From contig CAWHBK010000001.1 of assembly GCA_963827605.1 (NCBI GenBank), positions 1,798,001-1,862,000 of the forward strand: a DNA stretch of 64,000 bases, written 5' to 3'. Shown here piece after piece: positions 1 to 8,910 of this stretch (within the stretch, counting starts at the first letter, position 1; the number at the start of each line of letters is the position of its first letter). A model generated the notes under the pieces. The model ran no database searches. It was not told the DNA's origin and was given only the letters and a program-made list of their open reading frames with translations. This DNA is from DSYU01 sp963827605. Lineage in GTDB: Bacteria > Chloroflexota > Anaerolineae > Anaerolineales > Anaerolineaceae. The translations under genes were made by a program, and so were the position numbers.

Positions 1-585
1 CTTCGCATCGCTGCTTTGCAGGTCGCCGGCGGTGTAGTTACCCACGCCGCTGATGGTAATGTCCTGCGTCTTGACCTTGCCCTTCAGGTCGTAGTTGCCC
101 GTTCCACTGGCAGTGGCATGCAAATCATCGGCCTGCAGATCCGCAATTTTCATATTGCCTGCACCAGAAACGTTCAGGTTCAGGTCGCCCACATCCAGCT
201 TCTCAGAAGTCAGGTTACCCGCCCCGCTAATCGAGATGGCGTTCAGGCTCTTGACCTTGATGGTATAGCGGATGGTGACATTGTTGCGGATGGAGTAGCC
301 TTCCTTGATCTTCAGCACCAGATCGTTCCCGCGCATAAACGTCTCAATGTAAGGCAGGATGTTGTCGTCGGCTTCCACCGTGAGGGCTTCTTCGCTGCCC
401 TGGATGACGGTCATGTCGCCCAGGCCTTCCAACGAAATCCGCTCGATATTGCTGACCGTGCGCTGCTCGGTCTTGAGATTGCCCGATCCCTGGAGGGACT
501 GGCGGTTCAAATCCATGCTTAACCGGCAGGACATCAGCAGCAGTGCGATCACCGGTATTACAAACAAAAGCGATTTGCGGTTCAT
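1..585 (-). CDS. DUF2807 (head GIN domain) lipoprotein-like protein, C-terminus cut by window edge
   Basis: The minus-strand frame is open from an ATG at 585 to the window edge (195 codons, no stop). A hydrophobic stretch after MNRKS ends in LLMSC, which resembles a lipoprotein signal with the lipid-bearing Cys near residue 21. The rest is a repetitive beta-type sequence with recurring SGxGN motifs (ISGAGNLTSEKL, VSGAGNMKI, ASGTGNYDL, ISGVGNYT), typical of the DUF2807 / putative auto-transporter adhesin head GIN family. An AGGAGA ribosome-binding site lies about 9 bases upstream and decides the start. Probably surface-exposed; the molecular role of the family is not established. The plus-strand ORF over this region is a shadow. 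Confidence 0.75.
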   Translation of the reverse strand, partial: MNRKSLLFVIPVIALLLMSCRLSMDLNRQSLQGSGNLKTEQRTVSNIERISLEGLGDMTVIQGSEEALTVEADDNILPYIETFMRGNDLVLKIKEGYSIRNNVTIRYTIKVKSLNAISISGAGNLTSEKLDVGDLNLNVSGAGNMKIADLQADDLHATASGTGNYDLKGKVKTQDITISGVGNYTAGDLQSSDAK

Positions 586-784
586 GTCGTACATTCTCCT
601 GGTTTTTTTCAACAGGCGCATTACCTGTTTTTTTTTGATCGTTATACTGTTTACGCAGAACCGCGGAAGAAGTTGCAAAGGGATAGAACTTGTTCCCATT
701 TCCCCTTGGCTCTTACTGGTTTGGGATGGGGTTCGATGCATCTATGCCCGAAATGAGTATCAGGATATCCTATCCTGCCCCAGT

Positions 785-1582
785 CTAAAAAACAAACGCG
801 AACAGACGCAGCACATCGAAGTAGCTGTCGCTTTCGAACAAAATGGTGTTTTCGTTTTTCAGGCGCGCGCCGGGGAAGAAGGAGGCGCTATAGGCTTTGG
901 CGTGACCCTTATAGCAAATCTCGACCGTAAAGTGTTCGGGGAGCGCCACGCGGCAGCGGGACAAGTCGCCTTGCAGGGCTTGCTGCACGCCCGCGCGGAT
1001 TTTTTCCACGGCGAGCTGGGGTTGCAGATTGATCGTGGCATTGCCCATGCCCTGCTTGACGGCCACACCGGTGATGCCGGGGATGAGCGCGGCGGCGTCT
1101 GCGCACAGCCCGGCATCCCCAGAGACAAAGACCACCGGCACGTTCTCCAACGCAGCGGTATAGGCGTTGATCAGGAATTCCGCCGTGTAACGCTCATTGA
1201 TTTTGACGTACAGGTCGCTGCCCGACATGGTGTGCGACAGCGGGTTGGCGTTGGAGCCGGCGCGGGAGTGATAGCCGATCATCAGGGCTGCCTGGAAGGT
1301 GGTATCCAGGCCGTCCATCATCATATAGGGGTGCCCGCTCCAGCCGCGCACCAGCCGGGCTTGCGCAGGCAGCCGGGCTGCGATGATGTTGCGCGCGGAA
1401 TCGTGAGCGTCCTTTACCCAGATCTCGGTCGCCCCCGCATTGAGCGCGCCTTCGCAGGCGGCGACCACCTCGGCGGTCATTTGCTCGCGGAATTCGGCGT
1501 AATCAGCGGCCTTCTTTTCCGTCTCATCCCAGTGGGTGGTTCCGGTGATGCCTTCAATATCCGCACTTAGATAGACTTTCAT
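785..1582 (-). CDS. dppA: M55 family metallopeptidase, D-aminopeptidase DppA-like
   Basis: The 265-residue protein fits the M55 (DppA) family, zinc-dependent D-amino-acid aminopeptidases that act on short peptides, possibly from peptidoglycan turnover. Metal and catalytic residues sit close to their Bacillus DppA positions: Asp8 and Glu10 in SADIEG, His60 in VKDAH, His105 in IGYHS, His117 in LSHTMSG and Glu135 in YTAEF. Family length is normal (about 260-280). It is the last gene before a 200-base gap and lies downstream of a tiny ORF and pgm on the same strand. The exact substrate cannot be read from sequence. Confidence 0.88.
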   Translation of the reverse strand: MKVYLSADIEGITGTTHWDETEKKAADYAEFREQMTAEVVAACEGALNAGATEIWVKDAHDSARNIIAARLPAQARLVRGWSGHPYMMMDGLDTTFQAALMIGYHSRAGSNANPLSHTMSGSDLYVKINERYTAEFLINAYTAALENVPVVFVSGDAGLCADAAALIPGITGVAVKQGMGNATINLQPQLAVEKIRAGVQQALQGDLSRCRVALPEHFTVEICYKGHAKAYSASFFPGARLKNENTILFESDSYFDVLRLFAFVF

Positions 1583-1612
1583 GGTTTACTCCGTAGGATT
1601 GCAAGGATGGGG

Positions 1613-1696
1613 TTACTCGAACTGGCGGCGGCGGATTTCTTCATCCGGGCGGGTATGGATAATGGCTTCTTTTGCTTTTTGCATCTTTTTGTCCAT
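1613..1696 (-). CDS. Possible 27-residue small protein between pgm and dppA
   Basis: A short minus-strand ORF runs from ATG 1696 to TAA at 1613. It encodes a highly charged peptide rich in Lys, Glu and Arg that is predicted helical. It lies in the 136-base gap between the pgm stop and the dppA start, on the same strand. No convincing ribosome-binding site precedes the ATG, so it may equally be untranslated spacer. No family recognised. Confidence 0.25.
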   Translation of the reverse strand: MDKKMQKAKEAIIHTRPDEEIRRRQFE

Positions 1697-1718
1697 TGGG
1701 TGGTAAAGGCCGGTTTCC

Positions 1719-3371
1719 CTAACCGGCTGCTTTTTGCAGCGCGGCGCTCACAATGGCCTGGGCTTCGGCCATAATGGCCTGGAGATGGTCCGGCCCGCGG
1801 AAGCTTTCGGCGTAGACTTTGTACACATCCTCGGTCCCAGAGGGGCGCGCGGCGAACCAGCCGTTTTGCGCGACTACTTTGAGGCCGCCGATTGGCGCGT
1901 TGTTGCCGGGGGCGCGGGTGAGTTTGGCGGTGATCTTCTCACCGGCCAGGTCGCCCTGCTCTACCATTTCGGGCGAGAGGGTGGCCAGCACCGCGCGCTG
2001 CTCCGCGTTTGCCGGCACATCCCGGCGCTGGTACACCGGGCTGCCAAACTGCTTTTCCAACTCCTGATAATGCTGCCCGGGGTCGCGGCCGGTGGTAGCG
2101 GTGATCTCAGCCGCCAGCAGATCCATGATGATGCCATCTTTGTCAGTGGTCCACACCATGCCGTCGCGGCGCAAAAACGAGGCGCCGGCGCTCTCCTCAC
2201 CGCCAAAGCCAAGAGCGCCGTCTACCAGGCCTTCGACAAACCACTTGAAGCCTACCGGCACTTCCACCAACCGGCGCCCCAGGCCCGCGGCCACGCGGTC
2301 GATCATCGAGCTGGAGACCAGCGTCTTGCCCACCGCGGCCTGCTCCGGCCAGCCCGGACGGTGGCGGAACAGGTAACCGATGGCAACCGTCAAATAATGG
2401 TTGGGGTTCAACAGCCCGGCGCTGGGGGTAACGATCCCGTGGCGGTCGGCGTCCGGGTCATTGCCAAAGGCCACGTCAAAGCGATCCTTCAGACCGATCA
2501 GCCCGGCCATAGCGTACGGGGAAGAGCAGTCCATGCGGATTTTGCCATCGTGATCGACGGTCATGAAGGAGAAGGTTGGGTCGACATACGGGTTGACCAC
2601 GTCTATGTTCAGCCGGTAGGTCTCGGCGATTGGCTGCCAGTAAGCCACACTCGACCCACCCAGCGGGTCAACGCCAATCTTGAGGCCCGCCGAGGCGATG
2701 GCTTCGAGGTCTACCACGTTGCGCAGGTCCGAAACGTACGGGGTAATGTAATCGTACATCTTCGTTGTATTGGCGTGCAGAGCCCGCGCGTAGGGTACCC
2801 GGCGCACCGCTTTCAAGCCACCAGCCAGGATGGCATTGGCGCGATCCTGAATCGTCTTGGTGGTGGCAGTGTCCGCCGGACCGCCGGAAGGCGGGTTATA
2901 TTTGAAACCACCATCATTGGGCGGGTTGTGCGATGGCGTGATCACCACCCCATCCGCCAGGCCGGTCTTCTTGCCCCGGTTATACGTCAGGATGGCATGG
3001 GAGATCACCGGGGTGGGCGTATATCCGTGACCTTCCTGCACCATGAGGGTCACCTCGTTGGCAGCAAACACCTCAACCGCAGTCATAAAAGCGGGCTCGG
3101 AAAGCGCGTGCGTATCCATGCCCAGGTATAATGGCCCGTTGGTATTTTGCGACTGGCGGTATTCGCTGATCGCCTGGCAAATGGCCAGAACGTGATCTTC
3201 ATTGAAGGAACCATCCAGCGAAGAGCCGCGGTGCCCGGAAGTTCCAAAGGCCACGCGCTGTTCCCGAATTTCGGGATCTGGCTTGTAGGTGTAATACGCG
3301 GACACGAGCCGCGGAACATTAACAAGAAGCTCATGGGGAGCAGGTTTACCGGCCAATTCGCTGGTGGTCAT
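1719..3371 (-). CDS. pgm: Phosphoglucomutase, alpha-D-glucose phosphate-specific
   Basis: A 550-residue alpha-D-phosphohexomutase that interconverts glucose 1-phosphate and glucose 6-phosphate in the cytoplasm, linking glycolysis with glycogen and cell-envelope sugars. The phosphoserine loop TPSHNP puts the catalytic Ser at 147. The Mg-binding loop GNDPDADR has Asp305/307/309. The sugar-binding GEESAG and the phosphate-binding RPSGTED near the C-terminus are both present. Length matches bacterial Pgm (about 545). The ATG at 3371 has a strong AGAAGGAG site upstream. Monocistronic or leading the dppA unit; transcribed away from the heme-cluster regulator. Confidence 0.95.
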   Translation of the reverse strand: MTTSELAGKPAPHELLVNVPRLVSAYYTYKPDPEIREQRVAFGTSGHRGSSLDGSFNEDHVLAICQAISEYRQSQNTNGPLYLGMDTHALSEPAFMTAVEVFAANEVTLMVQEGHGYTPTPVISHAILTYNRGKKTGLADGVVITPSHNPPNDGGFKYNPPSGGPADTATTKTIQDRANAILAGGLKAVRRVPYARALHANTTKMYDYITPYVSDLRNVVDLEAIASAGLKIGVDPLGGSSVAYWQPIAETYRLNIDVVNPYVDPTFSFMTVDHDGKIRMDCSSPYAMAGLIGLKDRFDVAFGNDPDADRHGIVTPSAGLLNPNHYLTVAIGYLFRHRPGWPEQAAVGKTLVSSSMIDRVAAGLGRRLVEVPVGFKWFVEGLVDGALGFGGEESAGASFLRRDGMVWTTDKDGIIMDLLAAEITATTGRDPGQHYQELEKQFGSPVYQRRDVPANAEQRAVLATLSPEMVEQGDLAGEKITAKLTRAPGNNAPIGGLKVVAQNGWFAARPSGTEDVYKVYAESFRGPDHLQAIMAEAQAIVSAALQKAAG

Positions 3372-3527
3372 GGTTTGGATCTCCTTCTGGGTCTATTCTA
3401 TCAAAGATTGCTTTTGTCCATGTTCGCAAAGAAAAGGCTCTTTCGTGCAAACCCAGGGGATCGGATTCGGGGGTACAGAATCAGGAGGAAAGAAATTAAG
3501 AGTCCGGTTAGAACCAGGCAAACACTA

Positions 3528-3556
3528 TTGACTCGCGGCGGTGAATCTCCTACAAT
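3528..3556 (+). promoter_or_regulatory. Sigma70-type promoter upstream of the heme-cluster regulator
   Basis: TTGACT at 3528-3533 and TACAAT at 3551-3556 are separated by 17 bases, a near-consensus -35/-10 pair on the plus strand. The predicted start of transcription is near 3563, shortly before the regulator ORF at 3596/3623. It probably drives the regulator and may read on into hemQ. Confidence 0.65.
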
Positions 3557-3595
3557 GGCCGTTAGGAATGATAGAGTTGATAGGATTGCTCATGT

Positions 3596-4309
3596 TTGAA
3601 AGGTGTAAACCGGGATAAAGGAATGCTGACGGAAGAATGGCTCGAACTGGCTGAAGCTGCGCAAATTCTGGGCGTGCACCAGTCAACACTGCGCCGGTGG
3701 GCAGATGCTGGAAAAGTGCCGCATATGCGAACGTTGAGCGGCCGGCGGCGCTTTTTACGCTCCGCGCTCGAGCAGTCGCGCCAGGATATGCACCAGAATA
3801 TCGCTGACCGGCAGCCAGAGCAGTTCGAGTCAAAAACGCTTGACCTGGCCCGGCAGCGCACCAGTGATCTTTCCGAAAAGCAGGCACACTGGTTTGAAAA
3901 CCTGAATGAGGAGCACCGCTTGTTGTTCCGCTACAGCGGCCAGCGCCTGCTGGTTCTGATGATGCAATTTATCAACCACGGCGACACGGCGGAAGAGTTC
4001 CTGGATGAGGGCCGCAAGATTTCTCGCGATTACGGACGGATCTGCTACCGGGCAGGGCTGACCATTGCGCAGACTGCGGAAGCATTCCTTTACTTCCGCC
4101 GGTCCATCCTAGAATCCGTCCAGGGAACCGCCGGGTTGGGCGGCCGGGATGATCCAGACAGCCAGCGTATCTTTCTGCGCACAATCGATTTCTTCGATAC
4201 TCTGCTCGTCGCAACGATGGATAGCTATACGAATATCAAACAACAGGAAGGAGCCGTGACCCTGGGGGGGGAACCGGTTGGAGCGGGCCACGCAATAAAC
4301 CCACAGTAA
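3596..4309 (+). CDS. MerR/excisionase-like helix-turn-helix regulator with RsbRD-like C-terminal domain
   Basis: The N-terminus (LAEAAQILGVHQSTLRRWADAG) is a MerR-type helix-turn-helix, followed by the basic wing GRRRF. Residues from about 90 to 225 form an all-helical domain resembling the RsbRD N-terminal sensor fold (weak recognition). The listed start is TTG at 3596; an ATG at 3623 gives a more natural start (MLTEEW), with AAAGGA directly abutting it, so the start is uncertain. It precedes hemQ by 117 bases on the same strand, and the promoter at 3528 serves it. Its position suggests control of the heme genes; the signal it senses is unknown. Confidence 0.7.
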   Translation: MKGVNRDKGMLTEEWLELAEAAQILGVHQSTLRRWADAGKVPHMRTLSGRRRFLRSALEQSRQDMHQNIADRQPEQFESKTLDLARQRTSDLSEKQAHWFENLNEEHRLLFRYSGQRLLVLMMQFINHGDTAEEFLDEGRKISRDYGRICYRAGLTIAQTAEAFLYFRRSILESVQGTAGLGGRDDPDSQRIFLRTIDFFDTLLVATMDSYTNIKQQEGAVTLGGEPVGAGHAINPQ

Positions 4310-4426
4310 CCACACGCTCGAAAATAGAGCATATCTTTCCCTGGAGCAGCACTCCCGCTGCGCCTGGAGCATTGCCATGCGGGGTGTTCATCGAGCGGAG
4401 GAACAAAATTAATAAGGACCGGCAGG

Positions 4427-5125
4427 ATGACAGACAAGACCATCAATCATTTTATGTTTTTGAAGTTCAGCGAGCCGTTTTGGGCGCTGCCCGCGGAGCA
4501 GCGCAGCGCCTTATTCCCCGCGCTGGCGGGGGACTTGCAAGGGGCCGCCGCCTGCTCGAACTTTTACCAGATCTCGCCTATGCAAGCGCAAGCCGATTTC
4601 CTTATCTGGAATGCTTCTCCAATCGAGAATGAAAAAGATGAGGCCGGTTTCTTCGAGCGGCTGGCGCGGGTGATAAACCGGCGCAGGCAGTGGCTCCAGC
4701 CCGCGGCGAATTTATGGGGCTACACGCGGCCTTCGGTGTATGCTCGCGCACCTTCCGCGCAGGAGATCGATCCCTTCGCGGAACAGCGGCAGACCTACCT
4801 GGTGCTGTACCCGTTTGTAAAAACGATCCAATGGTATTTATTAGGGAAGGACACCCGCCAGGGCATGATGAATGAACACATCCGCGTTGGCCACCAATAC
4901 CCGGAAATCAAACAGCTGCTGCTGTATTCCTTCGGCGTGCAAGATCAGGAATTCGTCGTGGTGTACGAGATGGAAAACCTGTACCGTTTTTCGGAGCTGG
5001 TCAACGAGCTGCGCGGCAGCGATGTGCGCGAGTACACCGAGCGCGATACGCCCGTTTATACAGGCATCTGGCATGCCCCGGAAGCCATGGCGGAACTTTT
5101 TGGCGGCGCGGGTGAAGCGCGATGA
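4427..5125 (+). CDS. hemQ: Coproheme decarboxylase HemQ (chlorite dismutase family)
   Basis: A 232-residue chlorite dismutase-family protein of the HemQ/ChdC type. It oxidatively decarboxylates the two propionates of coproheme III to vinyls, the last step of the coproporphyrin-dependent heme pathway. The probable radical Tyr128 sits in LYPFVKT, and the proximal heme ligand is probably His151 in MMNEHIRVG. The C-terminal ELVNELR region is also family-like. True chlorite dismutases have an Arg pocket and a different context. ATG 4427 follows an AAGGA site. The stop overlaps the hemH start by four bases (ATGA), so the two are translationally coupled. Confidence 0.92.
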   Translation: MTDKTINHFMFLKFSEPFWALPAEQRSALFPALAGDLQGAAACSNFYQISPMQAQADFLIWNASPIENEKDEAGFFERLARVINRRRQWLQPAANLWGYTRPSVYARAPSAQEIDPFAEQRQTYLVLYPFVKTIQWYLLGKDTRQGMMNEHIRVGHQYPEIKQLLLYSFGVQDQEFVVVYEMENLYRFSELVNELRGSDVREYTERDTPVYTGIWHAPEAMAELFGGAGEAR

Positions 5126-6111
5126 AAAAAGCAGTGCTGCTTATGGCTTACGGCGGCCCCGACTCCCTGGCGGATATCGAACCATACCTGCTGGACATCC
5201 GCGGCGGGCGGCCCACCGCGCCGGAACTGGTCGCCGAAATTCGTGAACGCTACGCGCAGATTGGCGGGCGCTCTCCCCTGCTGGAGATCACCTGCGCCCA
5301 GGCCAGCGCCCTGGAGCAGGTTCTGAACAGCGCAACCGCGGATGGCGCGCCATCTGCGGATGGCGCGCCATCCGCAAATGGCGAAACCGATTACCGGGTG
5401 TACGTGGGCATGCGCCACTGGAAACCCTACATCCGGGATGTGGTGGCGCAAATCGCAGCGGATGGTTTCCAGAGTGGAATCGCGCTGTGCATGGCCCCGC
5501 ACGCTTCAAAAATGAGCACCGGAGCCTACCTGCAAAAACTGCGCGAGGCGCAAGAAGCTTTGCCATCGCCGCTGGAGATGGATTTTATCGAGAGCTGGTA
5601 TAACCAGCCCTTCTTGATCCGGGCCCTGGCGCGAAAAGTACGATCGGCTGCCACCCAATTTTCCGTGGAACAACAGCCAGAAATCCACTATCTCTTCACC
5701 GCGCACAGCCTGCCAGCGGTGCTTCAAGAACAGGGCGACCCGTACGCGGACCAGCTGCAGCAGACGGCCCGGATGCTGGCCGGTGCGCTAGGGTTGAAGG
5801 AGGGGCAGTGGACCTTTGGCTACCAGAGCGCCGGGGCAGCCGGCGGCCGCTGGCTTGGCCCATCCATTGAAGAGATGCTGCCGGAACTTGCCAAATCGGG
5901 GGTCCGGAATGTGCTGGTTACCCCGGTAGGCTTTCTGGCGGATCACGTAGAGATCCTGTTCGACCTGGACATCGAAGCCCAGGAGATTGCCAGGGCGCAC
6001 GGCATCCGGCTGGTGCGCAGTGAATCCTTGAACGCTTCGCCCGATTTTATTCAAGGGCTGGGGCAGATGATCATTGAAAGGTTGGCATTGAAACAAGATG
6101 AATCCAAGTAA
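5122..6111 (+). CDS. hemH: Ferrochelatase, probably coproporphyrin III ferrochelatase
   Basis: Class-I chelatase of 329 residues that inserts Fe2+ into the porphyrin. Catalytic His195 is in TAHSLP and the acidic metal residue Glu277 is in FLADHVEILFDLD; FGYQSAG is also present. With HemQ and a HemY-type oxidase as neighbours, coproporphyrin III is the expected substrate (CpfC). Residues 73-87 form an Ala/Asp/Gly/Pro-rich linker encoded by a tandem palindrome (5341-5375), unusual for the family. It overlaps hemQ by 4 bases and hemY by 14 bases. Confidence 0.93.
   Translation: MKKAVLLMAYGGPDSLADIEPYLLDIRGGRPTAPELVAEIRERYAQIGGRSPLLEITCAQASALEQVLNSATADGAPSADGAPSANGETDYRVYVGMRHWKPYIRDVVAQIAADGFQSGIALCMAPHASKMSTGAYLQKLREAQEALPSPLEMDFIESWYNQPFLIRALARKVRSAATQFSVEQQPEIHYLFTAHSLPAVLQEQGDPYADQLQQTARMLAGALGLKEGQWTFGYQSAGAAGGRWLGPSIEEMLPELAKSGVRNVLVTPVGFLADHVEILFDLDIEAQEIARAHGIRLVRSESLNASPDFIQGLGQMIIERLALKQDESK
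5341..5375 (+). repeat. Tandem 18-base palindromic repeat inside hemH
   Basis: The palindrome GATGGCGCGCCATC occurs twice (5341-5354 and 5359-5372) with an 18-base period. The second copy extends to a perfect 20-base palindrome at 5356-5375. It keeps the hemH frame and encodes repeated ADGAPS units in a surface linker. This looks like a small palindromic element expanded in a tolerant position. Confidence 0.8.
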
Positions 6112-7573
6112 CCCAATGGTAAAGAAGGTAGCCATCATCGGCGGGGGGATCGCCGGTCTGGCAGCCGCGTATACGCTGCAAACCAAGGCACAAGAGGCGG
6201 GCGTGCCGGTCACGTTTACTCTCTTCGAAAGCGCGCCCAGGCTGGGCGGCAAGATTCTCACCGAACAGGTGGAGGATTACACCGTGGAGGGCGGCCCGGA
6301 CAGCTTCTTGTTGCAAAAACCCTGGGCAGCCCAGTTAGCCCAGGAACTGGGGCTGGAACAGGACCTGCGCGGAACGAACCCCGCGGAGAAGCGGCTGTAC
6401 GTGATCAACCGCGGCCGGTTGACCAAGATGCCGGACGGGGTCATGCTGATCATCCCCACCCGCTTTATGCCCTTTATTACTTCGCCGCTGATCTCCTGGC
6501 CGGGCAAAATGCGCATGGGAATGGATTTCTTTATCCCGCGCCGCAAGAATGACGCCGATGAAAGTGTGGGCAACTTTATCCGCCGCCGGCTGGGGCGCGA
6601 GGCGCTGGAAAAGATCGCGGAACCGCTGATGTCGGGCATTCATGTATCGGACCCGGAACAGCAAAGCCTGTTGGGCACTTTCCCGCGCTTCCGTACCCTG
6701 GAAAAACAGCACGGCAGCCTGATCCGCGGCATGCTGGCCCAGCGCCGGGCCGCCGCCCGCTCGAACGGGCACAGTACCAACAGCGCGCCAAAACCGGGCT
6801 GGAAGAACTCGTTTTTTGTCACCCTGCGCGGGGGCATGGGTCAGATGGTAGAGGCAATCGAAAAGGCGCTGACCGGCGGTCAGGTACAAACCGGCTGCCG
6901 GGTAACCGGGGTGACACGCTTCCCCAACGGCAGCTACTGGATCGATACCGCGAGCGGCCTTACCTACCAGGCAGACGCGGTGATCCTGGCGACGCCGGCC
7001 TTCAATTCCGCCGAGCTGGTTAATCGGTTCGCGCCAAAACTGGCCCAGGCCCTGAACGGCATCCGCTATGTATCCACTGCCACTGTTTCGCTGGCTTACC
7101 GCAAGGCGGATGTAGGCAACCCGCTCCCAGGCGTCGGGATGCTGGCTCCGCGCCGTGAGAACCGGCGCATCTCCGCCTGCACGATGACCTCAACCAAATT
7201 CTCGGACCGGGCGCCCGCCGACCGGGTGCTGCTGCGCTGTTTTGTGGGCGGACCGGGCAAAGAGCAACTGGTGGAGCGCAGCGATGCTGAGATTATCGCC
7301 GATACGCGTTCCGAACTGGCCGCGTTGATGGGCGTGCATGCTGAACCGGAAATTGCCCGGGTGTACCGCTGGATCAAAGGCAACGCGCAGTACGATGTGG
7401 GCCACCTGGAGCGAGTCGCGCAGATGCATGCCCTGTGCGCGCAGACCCCCGGCCTGTTTCTGACCGGCAGCGCATACGAGGGCATCGGTATTCCAGACTG
7501 TGTTCACCAGGGGCAGCAGGCGGCGGAAAAGGTGATTGCCTTCCTTTCCAGCGCCAATCCTATTTCAGGGTAA
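6098..7573 (+). CDS. hemY: Oxygen-dependent coproporphyrinogen III / protoporphyrinogen IX oxidase (HemY type)
   Basis: FAD-dependent oxidase of 491 residues. The N-terminal Rossmann motif AIIGGGIAGLAAAY binds the dinucleotide, and EGGPDSFL and the C-terminal GSAYEGIGIPDCVHQG are typical of the HemY/PPOX family. In organisms with HemQ, this enzyme (CgoX) oxidises coproporphyrinogen III to coproporphyrin III before iron insertion, using O2. The start at 6098 overlaps hemH; an alternative ATG at 6116 would leave the FAD motif intact. Length is normal (about 470-490). Confidence 0.92.
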   Translation: MNPSNPMVKKVAIIGGGIAGLAAAYTLQTKAQEAGVPVTFTLFESAPRLGGKILTEQVEDYTVEGGPDSFLLQKPWAAQLAQELGLEQDLRGTNPAEKRLYVINRGRLTKMPDGVMLIIPTRFMPFITSPLISWPGKMRMGMDFFIPRRKNDADESVGNFIRRRLGREALEKIAEPLMSGIHVSDPEQQSLLGTFPRFRTLEKQHGSLIRGMLAQRRAAARSNGHSTNSAPKPGWKNSFFVTLRGGMGQMVEAIEKALTGGQVQTGCRVTGVTRFPNGSYWIDTASGLTYQADAVILATPAFNSAELVNRFAPKLAQALNGIRYVSTATVSLAYRKADVGNPLPGVGMLAPRRENRRISACTMTSTKFSDRAPADRVLLRCFVGGPGKEQLVERSDAEIIADTRSELAALMGVHAEPEIARVYRWIKGNAQYDVGHLERVAQMHALCAQTPGLFLTGSAYEGIGIPDCVHQGQQAAEKVIAFLSSANPISG

Positions 7574-7579
7574 ACCGCC

Positions 7580-8908
7580 ATGCAGTTGATCTGTTTGAGC
7601 GTTTCGCATCATAATACCCCGGTCGAACTGCGCGAATGCCTGAGCCTGCCGGTGGAAGCGCTGGAAGAAGCCCACGCGCGGTTCCCAGTCCGCAGCGGAC
7701 CGTATGCGCCCATCTCTGAAATGGTCATTCTTTCCACCTGCAACCGCCTGGAAATCTACGCAATGATCTCCTTCTCAACCGCGGATGAGGAAGCCGCAGG
7801 CGAGGAGTCTGTAGATGCCAGGGCCGTGGAAGGCCTTTTCCACCCGCTGCTGGGTTACCTGCAACAGGTGTTCGCAATCCCCACCGGGCGGGTTGAGCCC
7901 TATTTCCGCCGCTTCCGGGGCTCGCAGGTGGCGCGGCATCTGTATCAGGTGGCGGCCGGGTTAGATTCTGTGGCGATCGGGGAAACACAGATTCTGGGCC
8001 AGGTATCGCGGAGCCTGGATATCGCGCTGCGCACCGGCAGCGCCCGGCATGTGCTATCCTCGTTGTTCCGCGCGGCCATCCATACCGGCAAGCGCGTGCG
8101 CACGGAAACCGAGATTGGCCGGCGCCCGATCAGCATCAGCACGATTGCGGTGCAGCTGGCGGAAACGACTCTGGGTACCCTATCGGGGCGCAATGTCCTG
8201 GTGGTTGGCGCGGGGAAAATGGGTGGGTACGCCCTGGAAGCACTGCAGACCCGCGGCGCGCATCAGATTGTGTTGACCAGCCGCACCTTCGCGCATGCAG
8301 CCGGTCTGGCCGATCAATACAGGGCCGCGCCGCTGCCATTTGAGCGCCTGTCTGACGCGCTGGTAGAAGCGGATGTGGTTTTTACCTCCGCAGCAGCGCC
8401 CCTGCCAATCATCCGGCGGGAAATGATTTCCAATGTCATGGCGCAGCGCCACGAACGCCCGCTGGCATTGATCGACCTGGCTGTACCTAGAAATGTGGAA
8501 ACCATTTCCAGAGCGCTGCCCGGCGTGCGGGTATTCGATATGGATGACCTGCAGGCCTTTGCGAAAGACGCCATCCAGAGCAGCCATGCGGATATTGCCC
8601 GGGCGGAACACATGGTCGAGGAAGAGGTCAGCGAATACGAAAAGCTGCTGCGCATCATTCCATTCATTGGTGAGCTGCACAAAAAAGTTGAAGCCATCCG
8701 GCAGCGCGAAGTCGAAAAAGCGCTGCGCCATCTTCACGAGCCCAGCCCGGAAGTCAGCGCGCAAATCGAGCTGCTTTCCCGCTCGCTGGTGCAAAAGATC
8801 CTGCACGAACCCACCATGCACCTGCGCACGGAAGGTGACCAGGAGACGCTCAACGATTACGTGGATGCTTTAGCAAAATTATTTGACCTGAGTGAAGGCG
8901 AGGGGTAA
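7580..8908 (+). CDS. hemA: Glutamyl-tRNA reductase
   Basis: NADPH-dependent reductase of 442 residues that turns glutamyl-tRNA(Glu) into glutamate-1-semialdehyde, the first committed step of the C5 pathway. The catalytic Cys54 is in LSTCNRLEIY. GETQILGQV, the Rossmann segment VLVVGAGKMG and a C-terminal dimerisation helix follow. The gene is intact and starts 6 bases after hemY. It works with HemL, the last gene of the cluster. Confidence 0.95.
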   Translation: MQLICLSVSHHNTPVELRECLSLPVEALEEAHARFPVRSGPYAPISEMVILSTCNRLEIYAMISFSTADEEAAGEESVDARAVEGLFHPLLGYLQQVFAIPTGRVEPYFRRFRGSQVARHLYQVAAGLDSVAIGETQILGQVSRSLDIALRTGSARHVLSSLFRAAIHTGKRVRTETEIGRRPISISTIAVQLAETTLGTLSGRNVLVVGAGKMGGYALEALQTRGAHQIVLTSRTFAHAAGLADQYRAAPLPFERLSDALVEADVVFTSAAAPLPIIRREMISNVMAQRHERPLALIDLAVPRNVETISRALPGVRVFDMDDLQAFAKDAIQSSHADIARAEHMVEEEVSEYEKLLRIIPFIGELHKKVEAIRQREVEKALRHLHEPSPEVSAQIELLSRSLVQKILHEPTMHLRTEGDQETLNDYVDALAKLFDLSEGEG

Positions 8909-8910
8909 AT

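Noticed and set aside
359..1570. 403-codon plus-strand ORF
   Set aside because: Runs opposite the DUF2807 and dppA genes, whose families are recognisable on the minus strand.
1734..3131. 465-codon ORF on the plus strand opposite pgm
   Set aside because: Antisense shadow of a clearly conserved phosphoglucomutase; no ribosome-binding site, atypical composition.
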